Shown: one piece after another, positions 16,177-23,920 of the stretch | Layout: every line of letters begins with the position of its first letter | Position numbering within the stretch: position 1 is the first letter of the stretch | Assembly (NCBI RefSeq): GCF_003428645.1 | Contig: NZ_QVQH01000007.1 | Coordinates: 1-64,000, forward strand | DNA from: Geodermatophilus marinus | GTDB lineage: Bacteria > Actinomycetota > Actinomycetes > Mycobacteriales > Geodermatophilaceae | DNA: 64,000 nucleotides | Direction of reading: 5' to 3' | Notes under the pieces: model-generated | What the model was told of the DNA's origin: nothing | Seen by the model: only the letters and a program-made list of their open reading frames with translations | Database searches by the model: none | Made by a program: the position numbers and the translations under genes

Positions 16177-17328
16177 ATGACCGCGCTGAGCGGCCAGGAG
16201 CAGGAGATGGTGGCCCTCACGGCCGCCTTCGTCGACGAGCGGGTGCGCCCGCGGGTCCGGGAGTTCGAGGCCGGTGACCACTACCCGGAGCCGCTGATCG
16301 AGGAGATGAAGGCCCTCGGCGTCTTCGGGCTGCTGGTGCCCGAGGAGCACGGCGGCAGCGCGGTCAGCACCGCCTGCTTCGCCCGGGTCACCGAGGAGCT
16401 GGCCCGCGGCTGGATGAGCCTGGCCGGCGCGATCGGCGGCCACTCGGTGATCGCGCACCTGCTGCGGACCTACGGGACGCCCGAGCAGCAGGCCGCCCAC
16501 CTGCCGCGGATGGCCGACGGGTCGCTGCGGGCCACCATGGCGCTCACCGAGCCCTCGGGCGGCAGCGACCTGCAGGCCATGCGGACCACCGCCCGGCTCG
16601 ACGGCGGCACCTACCGGGTCACCGGCAGCAAGACGTGGATCTCCAACGCCCAGCACGCCGGCCTGATCGGCCTGCTGTGCCGCACCGACCCCGACGCGGA
16701 CCCGCCGCACCGCGGGATGGGCGTGCTCCTCGTCGAGCCGGGGGAAGGACTCACCGTCGGCCCGAAGATCGACAAGCTCGGGTACCGGGGCGTCGAGGCC
16801 TGCGAGATCGTCTTCGACGACATGGCCGTGCCCGCCTCCGCGCTGCTCGGCGGCGAGCCCGGCCGCGGCTGGGTGCAGATGATGCGCGGCCTGGAGGTCG
16901 GCCGCATCCAGGTCGCCGCCCGCGCGGTCGGGGTGGCCCAGGCCGCGCTGGCCGCGGCCACCCGTTACGCCCAGGAGCGGGAGTCCTTCGGGCAGCCCAT
17001 CTGGCGGCACCAGTCGGTGGGCAACCTGCTCGCCGACATGGCCACGCGGGTGCAGGCCGCCCGGCTGCTCACCGCCGACGCCGCGCAGCGGCTCGACGCC
17101 GGGGGCCGCGCGGACATGGAGGCGGGCATGGCCAAGCTGTTCGCCTCCGAGACCGCCATGCAGGTCGCGCTCGACGCGATGCGCGTGCACGGCGGCTACG
17201 GCTACAGCCGCGAGTACGACGTGGAGCGCTATTTCCGCGACGCCCCGCTGATGATCCTCGGCGAGGGCACCAACGAGATCCAGCGCTCGGTCATCGCCGC
17301 CCAGTGGATCGCCCGGCACCGGGTCTGA
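16177..17328 (+). CDS. Acyl-CoA dehydrogenase
   Basis: 383 residues, a standard-length FAD-dependent acyl-CoA dehydrogenase. MALTEPSGGSDLQAM is the flavin/substrate signature. The C-terminal block HGGYGYSREYDVERYFRDA includes the Glu of REYDVER that is the usual catalytic base, followed by the FAD-contacting GEGTNEIQRS. It makes the trans-2-enoyl-CoA and passes electrons to ETF. Starts with ATG 16177 behind GGGAGG. It is convergent with the nitronate-monooxygenase-like gene, with a 38-bp overlap at the 3' ends. The acyl chain is unknown; a branched short chain is plausible. Confidence 0.95.
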   Translation: MTALSGQEQEMVALTAAFVDERVRPRVREFEAGDHYPEPLIEEMKALGVFGLLVPEEHGGSAVSTACFARVTEELARGWMSLAGAIGGHSVIAHLLRTYGTPEQQAAHLPRMADGSLRATMALTEPSGGSDLQAMRTTARLDGGTYRVTGSKTWISNAQHAGLIGLLCRTDPDADPPHRGMGVLLVEPGEGLTVGPKIDKLGYRGVEACEIVFDDMAVPASALLGGEPGRGWVQMMRGLEVGRIQVAARAVGVAQAALAAATRYAQERESFGQPIWRHQSVGNLLADMATRVQAARLLTADAAQRLDAGGRADMEAGMAKLFASETAMQVALDAMRVHGGYGYSREYDVERYFRDAPLMILGEGTNEIQRSVIAAQWIARHRV

Positions 17329-18283
17329 GCGCGGCCTCGGCGTGCGCCGCCAGGTCGGCGACCACCTCGGCGGCCGGCCGCACCGCGGTCACCCCGGCCA
17401 CGCCCGCACCGGCGTACAGGGCCATGGCCGCCACGTCGCCGGAGACGGCGGTCAGCGGCGGCAGCCCGGCGCCGGGCGGGAGCGGCACCTCGCGGCCGCC
17501 GGCGCTCAGCGTGCCGACGACGTCGCCGTCGAAGGAGCTGACCCGCGCGACGGCGCTGCTGAGCACCCGGGCCCGGGCGTTCGTCGCGCACAGCGGGCAC
17601 CCGGCGGCGAACGCGCCGGTCACCTCGGTGGTGCCGGGGCCGGCCTCGACCAGGGCCCGCTTGTACCCCGGGTGCGCCCCGGACTCCTCGGTCGCGACGA
17701 AGAGCGTGCCGATCCGGGCGCCGTCCGCGCCGTCGGCCAGCACCGCCGCCAGGGCCGGGCCCGAGGCGATCCCGCCGGCGGCCAGGACGGGGACGGGCAC
17801 CGCGCCGAGGACCTCGGCCAGCAGCGGGCGCAGCGGCCGCGAGCCCCGCACGTGCCCGCCCGCCTCCACCCCCTGGACGGCCACCACGTCGCAGCCGGCG
17901 TCCGCGGCCGCCCGGGCCTCGTCCGCCGAGCCGACCTGCCAGCTCGCCAGCGCGCCCGCGCCGTGCACCAGCTCCACCAGCCGGGGCCGCGGGTCCAGCC
18001 AGAAGAAGTCGACCAGCCGCACCCGCTCGGCGACCGCGACGACGAGGTCCTCGTCGACGTCCTCGGTGAGCACGTTGACCGCGAGCACCCCGGTGGTGCG
18101 CGCCCGGGCCTTCGCCACGGCGCGCAGGACCTGGTCGAGCTCCAGGCCGAGGGCCGACAGCGTGCCCACCGCGCCCGCCGACGCGACCGCCGCGGCCAGC
18201 GCCGGGGTGGAGACCGCGCCCATCGGCGCCTGCTGGACCGGGACCGTGCAGCCGGTCAGCTCCGTGAACCGGGTGGCGGTCAT
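17291..18283 (-). CDS. Nitronate monooxygenase-family flavoprotein (NPD-like)
   Basis: 330 residues, FMN-binding TIM barrel. VQQAPMGAVSTPALAAAVASAG at the N-terminus, CDVVAVQGVEAGGHVRG with the family His, and PVLAAGGIASGPALA are diagnostic. The family oxidises alkyl nitronates, but many actinobacterial members are enoyl reductases or of unknown role. ATG 18283 has GAGGAGG five bases upstream. Its neighbours on both sides are acyl-CoA enzymes, so a flavin-dependent 2-enoyl reductase or dehydrogenase role cannot be excluded. The 3' end overlaps the convergent acyl-CoA dehydrogenase. Confidence 0.88.
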   Translation of the reverse strand: MTATRFTELTGCTVPVQQAPMGAVSTPALAAAVASAGAVGTLSALGLELDQVLRAVAKARARTTGVLAVNVLTEDVDEDLVVAVAERVRLVDFFWLDPRPRLVELVHGAGALASWQVGSADEARAAADAGCDVVAVQGVEAGGHVRGSRPLRPLLAEVLGAVPVPVLAAGGIASGPALAAVLADGADGARIGTLFVATEESGAHPGYKRALVEAGPGTTEVTGAFAAGCPLCATNARARVLSSAVARVSSFDGDVVGTLSAGGREVPLPPGAGLPPLTAVSGDVAAMALYAGAGVAGVTAVRPAAEVVADLAAHAEAALRPGAGRSTGRR

Positions 18284-18360
18284 GGCGCCTCCTCGACGCG
18301 GTGCCGGGGGACGACGGTCGCGCCGGGGCCGGGCCACGTCAAGGGCCCGCGGCCCGCCGG

Positions 18361-19728
18361 TCAGCCGGGCACGGCCAGGTGCCGCGGGTTGCCGATGGCC
18401 AGCCGGTCGCGCACCGCGGCCCGCACCACCCCGACCACCTCGTCGCGGCGGTCGTCGAGGGAGCCGTCGGTGATCGCCCGGGAGAGCGCCGCGTCGTCCG
18501 CGCAGCCCAGCGCGGCCAGCGCGGCCCGGTGCCGCTCCCGGGCGGCGGGGCCCAGCGCCAGCTCGCGCCGCACGGCGGCCAGCACGTTGCCGGCGACCCG
18601 GGCGTGGAACCCCGTGCGGCCCGGGGCGTGCGCGCGCACGTCGTCGTCCAGGTAGGCGGTCACCGCGGCGAGCAGCTCGGTCGCCGTCGGCCGGCCGGTG
18701 AGCAGCTCGTCGCCGGCCGGCGGCGGCGGGTCCGGCGGCGCCGCGCCGTCCGGGGCGTCCAGCCCGAGGGCGAGCAGCGCGTCGAACTCCTGCTCGCACG
18801 CCCGCCGGCCGATCGCGGCCAGCTCGACCGAGGGCTCGGCGCCCGACAGGTGCCGGCCGGCCATGACCCCGCACATCAGCCCCCACTGGACGGTGCCGTA
18901 GAGCTCCCACCAGTGCAGCTGCTCGAGGGTCGGCCGCCACCCGGCCACCGCGGCGTAGGCGTCCAGCAGCTCCTCCCGGGTGCCCACCCCACCGGCCGGC
19001 AGCGGCGAGCCGAAGCGCCAGACCTTCGCGCACAGCCAGCCGAGGTCCTCGACCGGGTCGCCGCGGTGCACCAGCTCCCAGTCCAGGACGGCGCGCAGCC
19101 CGTCGGGGCCGACCACGAGGTTGCCCAGCCGCAGGTCGCCGTGCACCAGCGCCTCGGGCGCCGGCGCCGGCCGCTCGTCGCGCAGCCGGCGCAGCGCCAG
19201 GGCCAGGCCCGGCGGGGGAGGGGAGTCCCCGCCGTAGGCGGTCAGCAGGCGCTCGAGCGGATCGGTGGGCGGCGCCACCGACGGCACCTCCGCCGCCGGG
19301 ACGGCGTGCAGCCGGGCCAGGGCCGCCGCCAGCTGCGCCACCAGCCCGGACCGGGCCGCGGCGAACCCGGGCTCGCGCAGCAGCCGGCGCGGGATCGTCT
19401 CGCCCTCCACCCGGTCCATGAGCAGGTAGCCGCGCCCCAGCGGTCCGCCGTCGTCCCCGAGGTCGACCACCTCCGGCACCGGCACCCCGGCCCGCGCCGC
19501 GGCCGCCATCGCCTCGGCCTCCACCGCCAGCGGCACCCCGCCGGTGCCCGCGCCGCTGCGCAGCACCAGATCCCGGCCGCCGCCGTCCGCGCCGACGGAG
19601 GTGAACGCCCAGGTCTCCCGGCTCGCGCCGCCGGAGAGGCGCGCCAGCCCCTCGACGCGCACCGGCGCACCGGCCAGCGCGGTCAGCCGCGCCGCGAGCC
19701 GGTCGGCGAGGGCGGCGTCCGGGGTCAC
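18361..19728 (-). CDS. APH-type kinase fused to LvaB/DUF6285-like domain (4-hydroxyacyl-CoA kinase candidate)
   Basis: 455 residues. Residues ~1-335 are an aminoglycoside-phosphotransferase fold: LSGGASRETWAF, the Brenner motif LVHGDLRLGNLVVG, and the metal-binding VLDWELVHRGDPVEDLGWL. Residues ~340-455 (from RPTATELLAAVTAYLDDDV through GNPRHLAV) resemble the small LvaB/DUF6285 protein. In Pseudomonas levulinate catabolism LvaA with LvaB phosphorylates 4-hydroxyvaleryl-CoA and LvaC removes the phosphate. Here LvaA and LvaB appear as one polypeptide. The GTG at 19728 overlaps the stop of the acyl-CoA dehydrogenase paralogue as GTGA, so the pair is coupled. The function is inferred from this architecture. 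Confidence 0.85.
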   Translation of the reverse strand: MTPDAALADRLAARLTALAGAPVRVEGLARLSGGASRETWAFTSVGADGGGRDLVLRSGAGTGGVPLAVEAEAMAAAARAGVPVPEVVDLGDDGGPLGRGYLLMDRVEGETIPRRLLREPGFAAARSGLVAQLAAALARLHAVPAAEVPSVAPPTDPLERLLTAYGGDSPPPPGLALALRRLRDERPAPAPEALVHGDLRLGNLVVGPDGLRAVLDWELVHRGDPVEDLGWLCAKVWRFGSPLPAGGVGTREELLDAYAAVAGWRPTLEQLHWWELYGTVQWGLMCGVMAGRHLSGAEPSVELAAIGRRACEQEFDALLALGLDAPDGAAPPDPPPPAGDELLTGRPTATELLAAVTAYLDDDVRAHAPGRTGFHARVAGNVLAAVRRELALGPAARERHRAALAALGCADDAALSRAITDGSLDDRRDEVVGVVRAAVRDRLAIGNPRHLAVPG

Positions 19729-20981
19729 CGGAGGAAGCCGAACAGCTGCCCGGCGACCCGGCGCATCTGGATCTCCTCGGCGCCCTCGGTGATCCGGTAG
19801 CGGCGGTGGTGCCGGTAGATGTGCTCGAAGGGCAGGTGGCGGCTGTAGCCCATCCCGCCGTGCACCTGCATGGCGCGGTCGGCCGCGTCGCAGACCAGCC
19901 GGTTGCCGCGGTAGTTGCACATCGACACCCGGTGGCCGATCGAGACGGCCGGCTCCCCGCGGGAGGTCAGCTCGTCGAGCTCGACCGCGGTCCGGCGGAT
20001 GAGCGTGCGCACCAGCTCCGCCTCGGTGTGCAGCTCGACCAGCGGCCACTGCACCGCCTGGCGCTCGGCGAGCGGCCGGCCGAAGGTGACCCGCTGCCGG
20101 GCGTGCGCCACCGAGCGGTCGATGCAGTACTGCGCCGCGCCGACCCCCGAAGCGGCCTGCCGGATGCGGTTCTCGTGCACGAAGGTCTGCGCGATCGCCA
20201 GCCCCTCGCCCTCGGCGCCCAGGATCGCCGCGTCGGGCACCCGGACCCCGTCGAGCACGACCTCGCCGTGGTCGGAGGGCATGTTCAGCGTCCACCAGAA
20301 GAACGGCACCGAGAAGCCGGGGGCGTCGGTGGGCACGAGGAACGCGGTGATGCCCCGGGCGTCCCCCGGCGAGCTGGAGGTGCGGGCGAACACCAGGTCG
20401 TGGGTGGCGGTGTGCACGCCGGTGTTCCACCGCTTGCGCCCGTCGACCACCCAGTCGCCGTCCCGCCGCACGGCGGTGGTCTCCAGCCACGTCGCGTCGC
20501 TGCCGTGGTCGGGCTCGGTGAGCCCGAAGGCCAGCCCGCGTGCGCCGGTGATCAGCGGCTCGACGAACTCCGCCCGCTGCTCGGGCGTGCCGAACAGGTG
20601 CAGCAGCTGGGGCATGACGAGGTTGCCGACGACGCTGTGCTCGTTCTGCAGGTCGTTGTGCAGGCCCAGGCCGCGGTGCGCCAGGTGCTCGCGGATGACG
20701 GCCATGTCCAGGTTGCCGCCGTCCCGGCCGCCGAGCTCGGCCGGCAGGGAGTACCGCAGCCACCCGGCCGCGTCGGCGCGCCGCCGCACCTCGGCCAGCA
20801 GCTCCTCCCACTCCCGGGCCGGGACGCCCCCGGCGTCCACGTCGGTGCGCGCGAACTCCCGCCGGTGGTCGAAGAAGCGGGCGTTGTCGTCCTGCTCGTG
20901 CAGCGGGTCGATCTCCTCGGCGACGAAGGTGTCGAGGTCGGACAGCAGCGCGGTCAGCCGCGGGGGGAGCGAGGGGTCCAC
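19725..20981 (-). CDS. Acyl-CoA dehydrogenase paralogue lacking catalytic Glu (LvaC/ACAD11-like)
   Basis: 418 residues with the full dehydrogenase fold: GLAFGLTEPDHGSDATWLET, WNTGVHTATHDLVFART, and HGGMGYSRHLPFEHIYRHHR near the end. The base found as Glu in REYDVER of the neighbour at 16177 is His here (SRHLPFEH). The same position is altered in mammalian ACAD10/11. Those enzymes, like LvaC, eliminate phosphate from 4-phosphoacyl-CoA instead of simply dehydrogenating. GTG 20981 is preceded by GAAGGA. It is co-translated with the kinase. Dephosphorylation to an enoyl-CoA is the preferred hypothesis. Confidence 0.88.
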   Translation of the reverse strand: MDPSLPPRLTALLSDLDTFVAEEIDPLHEQDDNARFFDHRREFARTDVDAGGVPAREWEELLAEVRRRADAAGWLRYSLPAELGGRDGGNLDMAVIREHLAHRGLGLHNDLQNEHSVVGNLVMPQLLHLFGTPEQRAEFVEPLITGARGLAFGLTEPDHGSDATWLETTAVRRDGDWVVDGRKRWNTGVHTATHDLVFARTSSSPGDARGITAFLVPTDAPGFSVPFFWWTLNMPSDHGEVVLDGVRVPDAAILGAEGEGLAIAQTFVHENRIRQAASGVGAAQYCIDRSVAHARQRVTFGRPLAERQAVQWPLVELHTEAELVRTLIRRTAVELDELTSRGEPAVSIGHRVSMCNYRGNRLVCDAADRAMQVHGGMGYSRHLPFEHIYRHHRRYRITEGAEEIQMRRVAGQLFGFLR

Positions 20982-21089
20982 GTCGGTCCTTCCGGGGTGG
21001 GGAGAGCGGGCCCGGGGGGAGGTCGTGCGGACGATGGCAGCGCCTCCCGCCGCCGTCAAACGCCGGGTCCGTGACGGGGTCCCGGCCGG

Positions 21090-21119
21090 TTGACGCACGC
21101 CTCAAGTCGTCCCTACCGT
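21090..21119 (+). promoter_or_regulatory. Sigma-70-type promoter for the LLM/crotonase operon
   Basis: TTGACG at 21090-21095 and TACCGT at 21114-21119, separated by 18 bp, in the 185-bp divergent region upstream of the operon start at 21167. The sequence fits the housekeeping actinobacterial -35/-10 pattern. Confidence 0.55.
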
Positions 21120-21166
21120 GCGGTGGTGGACGCCGGCCACGCCGGCACCGGGAGGAGGGGAGCGGC

Positions 21167-22213
21167 GTGCGCATCGGGATGCGGGTCGGCTACAGCGGCG
21201 GGTTCCGGGAGGCGGCCGAGGAGCTGGCCGATCTCGAGAAGGCGGGCCTGGACATGGTCTCGATCGCCGAGGCGTACAGCTTCGACGCGGTCAGCCAGCT
21301 CGGCTACCTCGCCGCGGTCACCGACCGGCTCGAGCTCACCTCCGGGATCCTGCAGGCGTTCACCCGCACGCCCACGCTGACCGCGATGACCGCGGCGGGC
21401 CTCGACCACGTCTCCGGCGGCCGGTTCACCCTCGGCCTCGGTGCCTCCGGGCCCCAGGTCGTCGAGGGGTTCCACGGCGTCCCGTACGACGCCCCGCTGG
21501 GGCGCATCCGGGAGATCGTCGACATCTGCCGGATGGTGTGGCGGAGGGAGCGGGTCGAGTACCCCGGCCGGTACTACACGCTCCCCCTGCCCCCCGAGCA
21601 GGGCACGGGCCTCGGCAAGCCGCTCAAGCTGATCAACACCCCGGTGCGCGAGCGCATCCCGGTGACCCTGGCCGCCATCGGGCCGAGGAACGTCGAGCTC
21701 GCCGCCGAGATCGCCGAGGGGTGGGAGCCGATCTTCTTCCACCCCGGCCGGGCGGCCGAGACCTGGGGGGCGGCCCTCGCCGCCGGCCGGGCCAGGCGGG
21801 ACCCGGCGCTCGGGCCGCTCCAGGTGCTGGTCGGCGCGCCCTGCGCCGTGGGCGAGGGTCTCGAGGAGCTCCGCGACGCCGCCCGCCACCAGCTCGCCCT
21901 CTACATCGGCGGGATGGGTGCCCGCGGCAAGAACTTCTACAACGAGCTGACCGTGCGCTACGGCTTCCCGGAGGCCGCCGCGCGGGTGCAGGACCTCTAC
22001 CTGGACGGCCGCAAGGAGGAGGCGGCCGCGGCCGTGCCGCAGGAGCTGGTCGACGCGACCTCGCTCGTGGGCCCGGCCGGCTGGGTCGCCGAGCGCCTGG
22101 CGGCCATGGCCGAGGCCGGCGTGACCACCGTCGTCGCCCACCTCGTGCAGGCCGACCGGGAGGACCGGCTGCGCACGGTCGAGCAGCTGAAGAACCTGGC
22201 CGCGGACCTGTGA
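21167..22213 (+). CDS. LLM-class F420-dependent oxidoreductase
   Basis: 348 residues, luciferase-like TIM barrel. GMRVGYSGGFREAAEELADL, FTRTPTLTAMTAAGLDHVSGGRFTLGLGASGPQVVEGFHG and GRYYTLPLP match F420-dependent reductases such as the Rv/MSMEG 'TIGR03559-like' set. It probably uses F420 for hydride transfer on a keto, hydroxy or enoyl substrate. GTG 21167 follows GGAGGAGGGGAG. It is the first gene of an operon divergent from the kinase/LvaC-like pair, with GTGA overlap to the next crotonase gene, and may act on the same substrates. Confidence 0.9.
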   Translation: MRIGMRVGYSGGFREAAEELADLEKAGLDMVSIAEAYSFDAVSQLGYLAAVTDRLELTSGILQAFTRTPTLTAMTAAGLDHVSGGRFTLGLGASGPQVVEGFHGVPYDAPLGRIREIVDICRMVWRRERVEYPGRYYTLPLPPEQGTGLGKPLKLINTPVRERIPVTLAAIGPRNVELAAEIAEGWEPIFFHPGRAAETWGAALAAGRARRDPALGPLQVLVGAPCAVGEGLEELRDAARHQLALYIGGMGARGKNFYNELTVRYGFPEAAARVQDLYLDGRKEEAAAAVPQELVDATSLVGPAGWVAERLAAMAEAGVTTVVAHLVQADREDRLRTVEQLKNLAADL

Positions 22214-23016
22214 GCTCGAGCGGTGCCGGGGACCGGCCCGCCGACGGCGGGGGAGCGGTCCGGCTGACCCGGGACGGCCCCGTCGCCACCCTCACGCTGG
22301 CCAACCCGCGGCGGAAGAACGCCGTCGCGCGGTCCTCCTGGCGGCTGCTGCGCGCCGCGCTGGACGACGTGGTCGACGGCGGTGCCCGGGTCCTGGTCGT
22401 CACCGGCGCGGGCGAGGACTTCTGCGCGGGCGCCGACCTCTCCGACGCCGGGGCGGGGCGGCGGCCGCCGATGGTCGACATGGCCGAGGTCAACGCGGCC
22501 TGCCTCGCGCTGCACCGGCTGCCCGTCCCGACCGTCGCCCGCGTCGACGGGGTCGCCGTCGGCGCCGGGATGAACCTCGCCCTCGGGTGCGACTTCGTCG
22601 TCGCCTCGACCCGGGCCCGGTTCTCGGAGATCTTCGTCCGCCGCGGGCTGTCGGTCGACTTCGGCGGCTCCTGGCTGCTGCCCCGGCTCGTCGGCGCCCA
22701 CCGCGCCAAGGAGCTGGTGCTGCTCGGGGACGAGATCGGCGCCGAGCGGGCCCGGGAGTGGGGTTTGGTCCGGGAGGTCGTGGCCCCCGAGGAGCTCGAC
22801 GGGACCGTCGACCGGCTCGTCGCACGGCTGCTCGCCGGCCCCCCGGTCGCCATGCGGCTGTCCAAGCGGATGCTCGACGACGCCTGGGAGGTGTCCTTCG
22901 AGCGCGCCCTGGAGGACGAGGCCCGCGCCCAGCAGGTCAACTTCGGCACCGAGGACACCGCCGAGGCCGGCCGGGCCTTCCTCGAGAAGCGCGACCCCGT
23001 GTTCCGCGGGCGCTGA
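22210..23016 (+). CDS. Atypical enoyl-CoA hydratase/isomerase (crotonase family)
   Basis: 268 residues, crotonase fold. GAGEDFCAGADLSDA is the oxyanion-hole region and VDGVAVGAGMNLALGCDFVVAS the second. The two hydratase glutamates are absent: the first is Asn in GMNLALGCD, and the FxxPE position reads FSEIFVRRG. An Asp occurs in LSVDFGGSWLL, where isomerases such as PaaG have their acid/base. An enoyl-CoA isomerase or hydrolase reaction is therefore more likely than simple hydration. GTG 22210 overlaps the LLM stop by GTGA. Substrate unknown. Confidence 0.88.
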   Translation: MSSSGAGDRPADGGGAVRLTRDGPVATLTLANPRRKNAVARSSWRLLRAALDDVVDGGARVLVVTGAGEDFCAGADLSDAGAGRRPPMVDMAEVNAACLALHRLPVPTVARVDGVAVGAGMNLALGCDFVVASTRARFSEIFVRRGLSVDFGGSWLLPRLVGAHRAKELVLLGDEIGAERAREWGLVREVVAPEELDGTVDRLVARLLAGPPVAMRLSKRMLDDAWEVSFERALEDEARAQQVNFGTEDTAEAGRAFLEKRDPVFRGR

Positions 23017-23036
23017 CCCCCGACCAGGAGGCGACG

Positions 23037-23909
23037 ATGACGTCCCCCGAGCCCGGCGCCCCCGTGCCGGTGCCGGCACCCCTGCCCGCCGGTCTGCCGG
23101 CCGACCTCGGCACCCTCCGGCTGGCCGCCCCCGAGCCCGGCGTCCTGGTGCTCACCCTCGACCGGCCCGAGCGGCTCAACGCGATGTCGGCCGACCTGCT
23201 CCGCGAGCTGCACGCGGTGCTCGACGCGCTCGCCGACGACCCCTCCGTCCGCGTGCTCGTGCTCACCGGCGCCGGCCGCGGCTTCTGCGCCGGCCTGGAC
23301 CTCACCGCCTTCGACATGGGCGGCCCCGACCGGGCCACCCGGTCCCCGCAGGCCGGCCTGGCGCTGCAGAAGCACATCGCCGCGCTGGTGCCGAAACTGC
23401 GCGCGCTGCCGCAGGTGGTGATCGCCGCGGTCAACGGCCCTGCGGCCGGCGGCGGGCTGGCGCTGGCGCTGGCCGCGGACGTGCGGATCGGGGCGGCGTC
23501 GTCCCGCTACACCGTCGCCTTCGTGCGGCTGGGCCTCTCCGGCTGCGACATCGGGGTCAGCTGGCTGCTGCCCCGCCTGATCGGCGCCTCCCGCGCCTTC
23601 GAGCTGCTGCTCACCGGCCGGGTCGTCGACGCCCCCGAGGCCGACCGCATCGGCCTGGTCACCCGGGTGGTGCCCGACGAGGAGCTCCTCGACGCCGCCC
23701 TGGGCACCGCGCGGGCGGTGCTGGCCAACTCGCCGATGGGCGTGCGCATGACCAAGGAGGTCATGTGGAGCCAGCTGGAGGTGTCGAGCCTGCAGGCCGG
23801 CATCGACCTGGAGAACCGCACCCAGATCCTCAGCTCGTTCACCGGCGACCACCGGGAGGCCGCGCTGGCCTTCCGCGAGCGCCGGTCCCCGCACTTCCGC
23901 GACGCCTGA
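23037..23909 (+). CDS. Second atypical enoyl-CoA hydratase/isomerase
   Basis: 290 residues with a Pro-rich N-terminal extension of about 30 residues before the crotonase core. LTGAGRGFCAGLDLTAF and VNGPAAGGGLALALAADVRIG form the CoA/oxyanion site. As in the gene before it, the hydratase Glu pair is missing (GGLALALAAD; YTVAFVRLG) and the Asp of SGCDIGVSWLLPR is kept, favouring isomerase-type chemistry. ATG 23037 has CAGGAGG eight bases upstream. It lies 20 bp after the first crotonase and 11 bp before an acyl-CoA dehydrogenase. Confidence 0.9.
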   Translation: MTSPEPGAPVPVPAPLPAGLPADLGTLRLAAPEPGVLVLTLDRPERLNAMSADLLRELHAVLDALADDPSVRVLVLTGAGRGFCAGLDLTAFDMGGPDRATRSPQAGLALQKHIAALVPKLRALPQVVIAAVNGPAAGGGLALALAADVRIGAASSRYTVAFVRLGLSGCDIGVSWLLPRLIGASRAFELLLTGRVVDAPEADRIGLVTRVVPDEELLDAALGTARAVLANSPMGVRMTKEVMWSQLEVSSLQAGIDLENRTQILSSFTGDHREAALAFRERRSPHFRDA

Positions 23910-23920
23910 GAGGGGTGTCC

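Noticed and set aside
14413-17319. 968-residue open frame on the minus strand
   Set aside because: A GC-rich shadow of the glycosyltransferase, GNAT and acyl-CoA dehydrogenase genes, with unnatural composition and no motif.
18698-18901. Small plus-strand frames inside the kinase-LvaB gene
   Set aside because: Antisense shadow frames with no start signal or conserved-looking composition.
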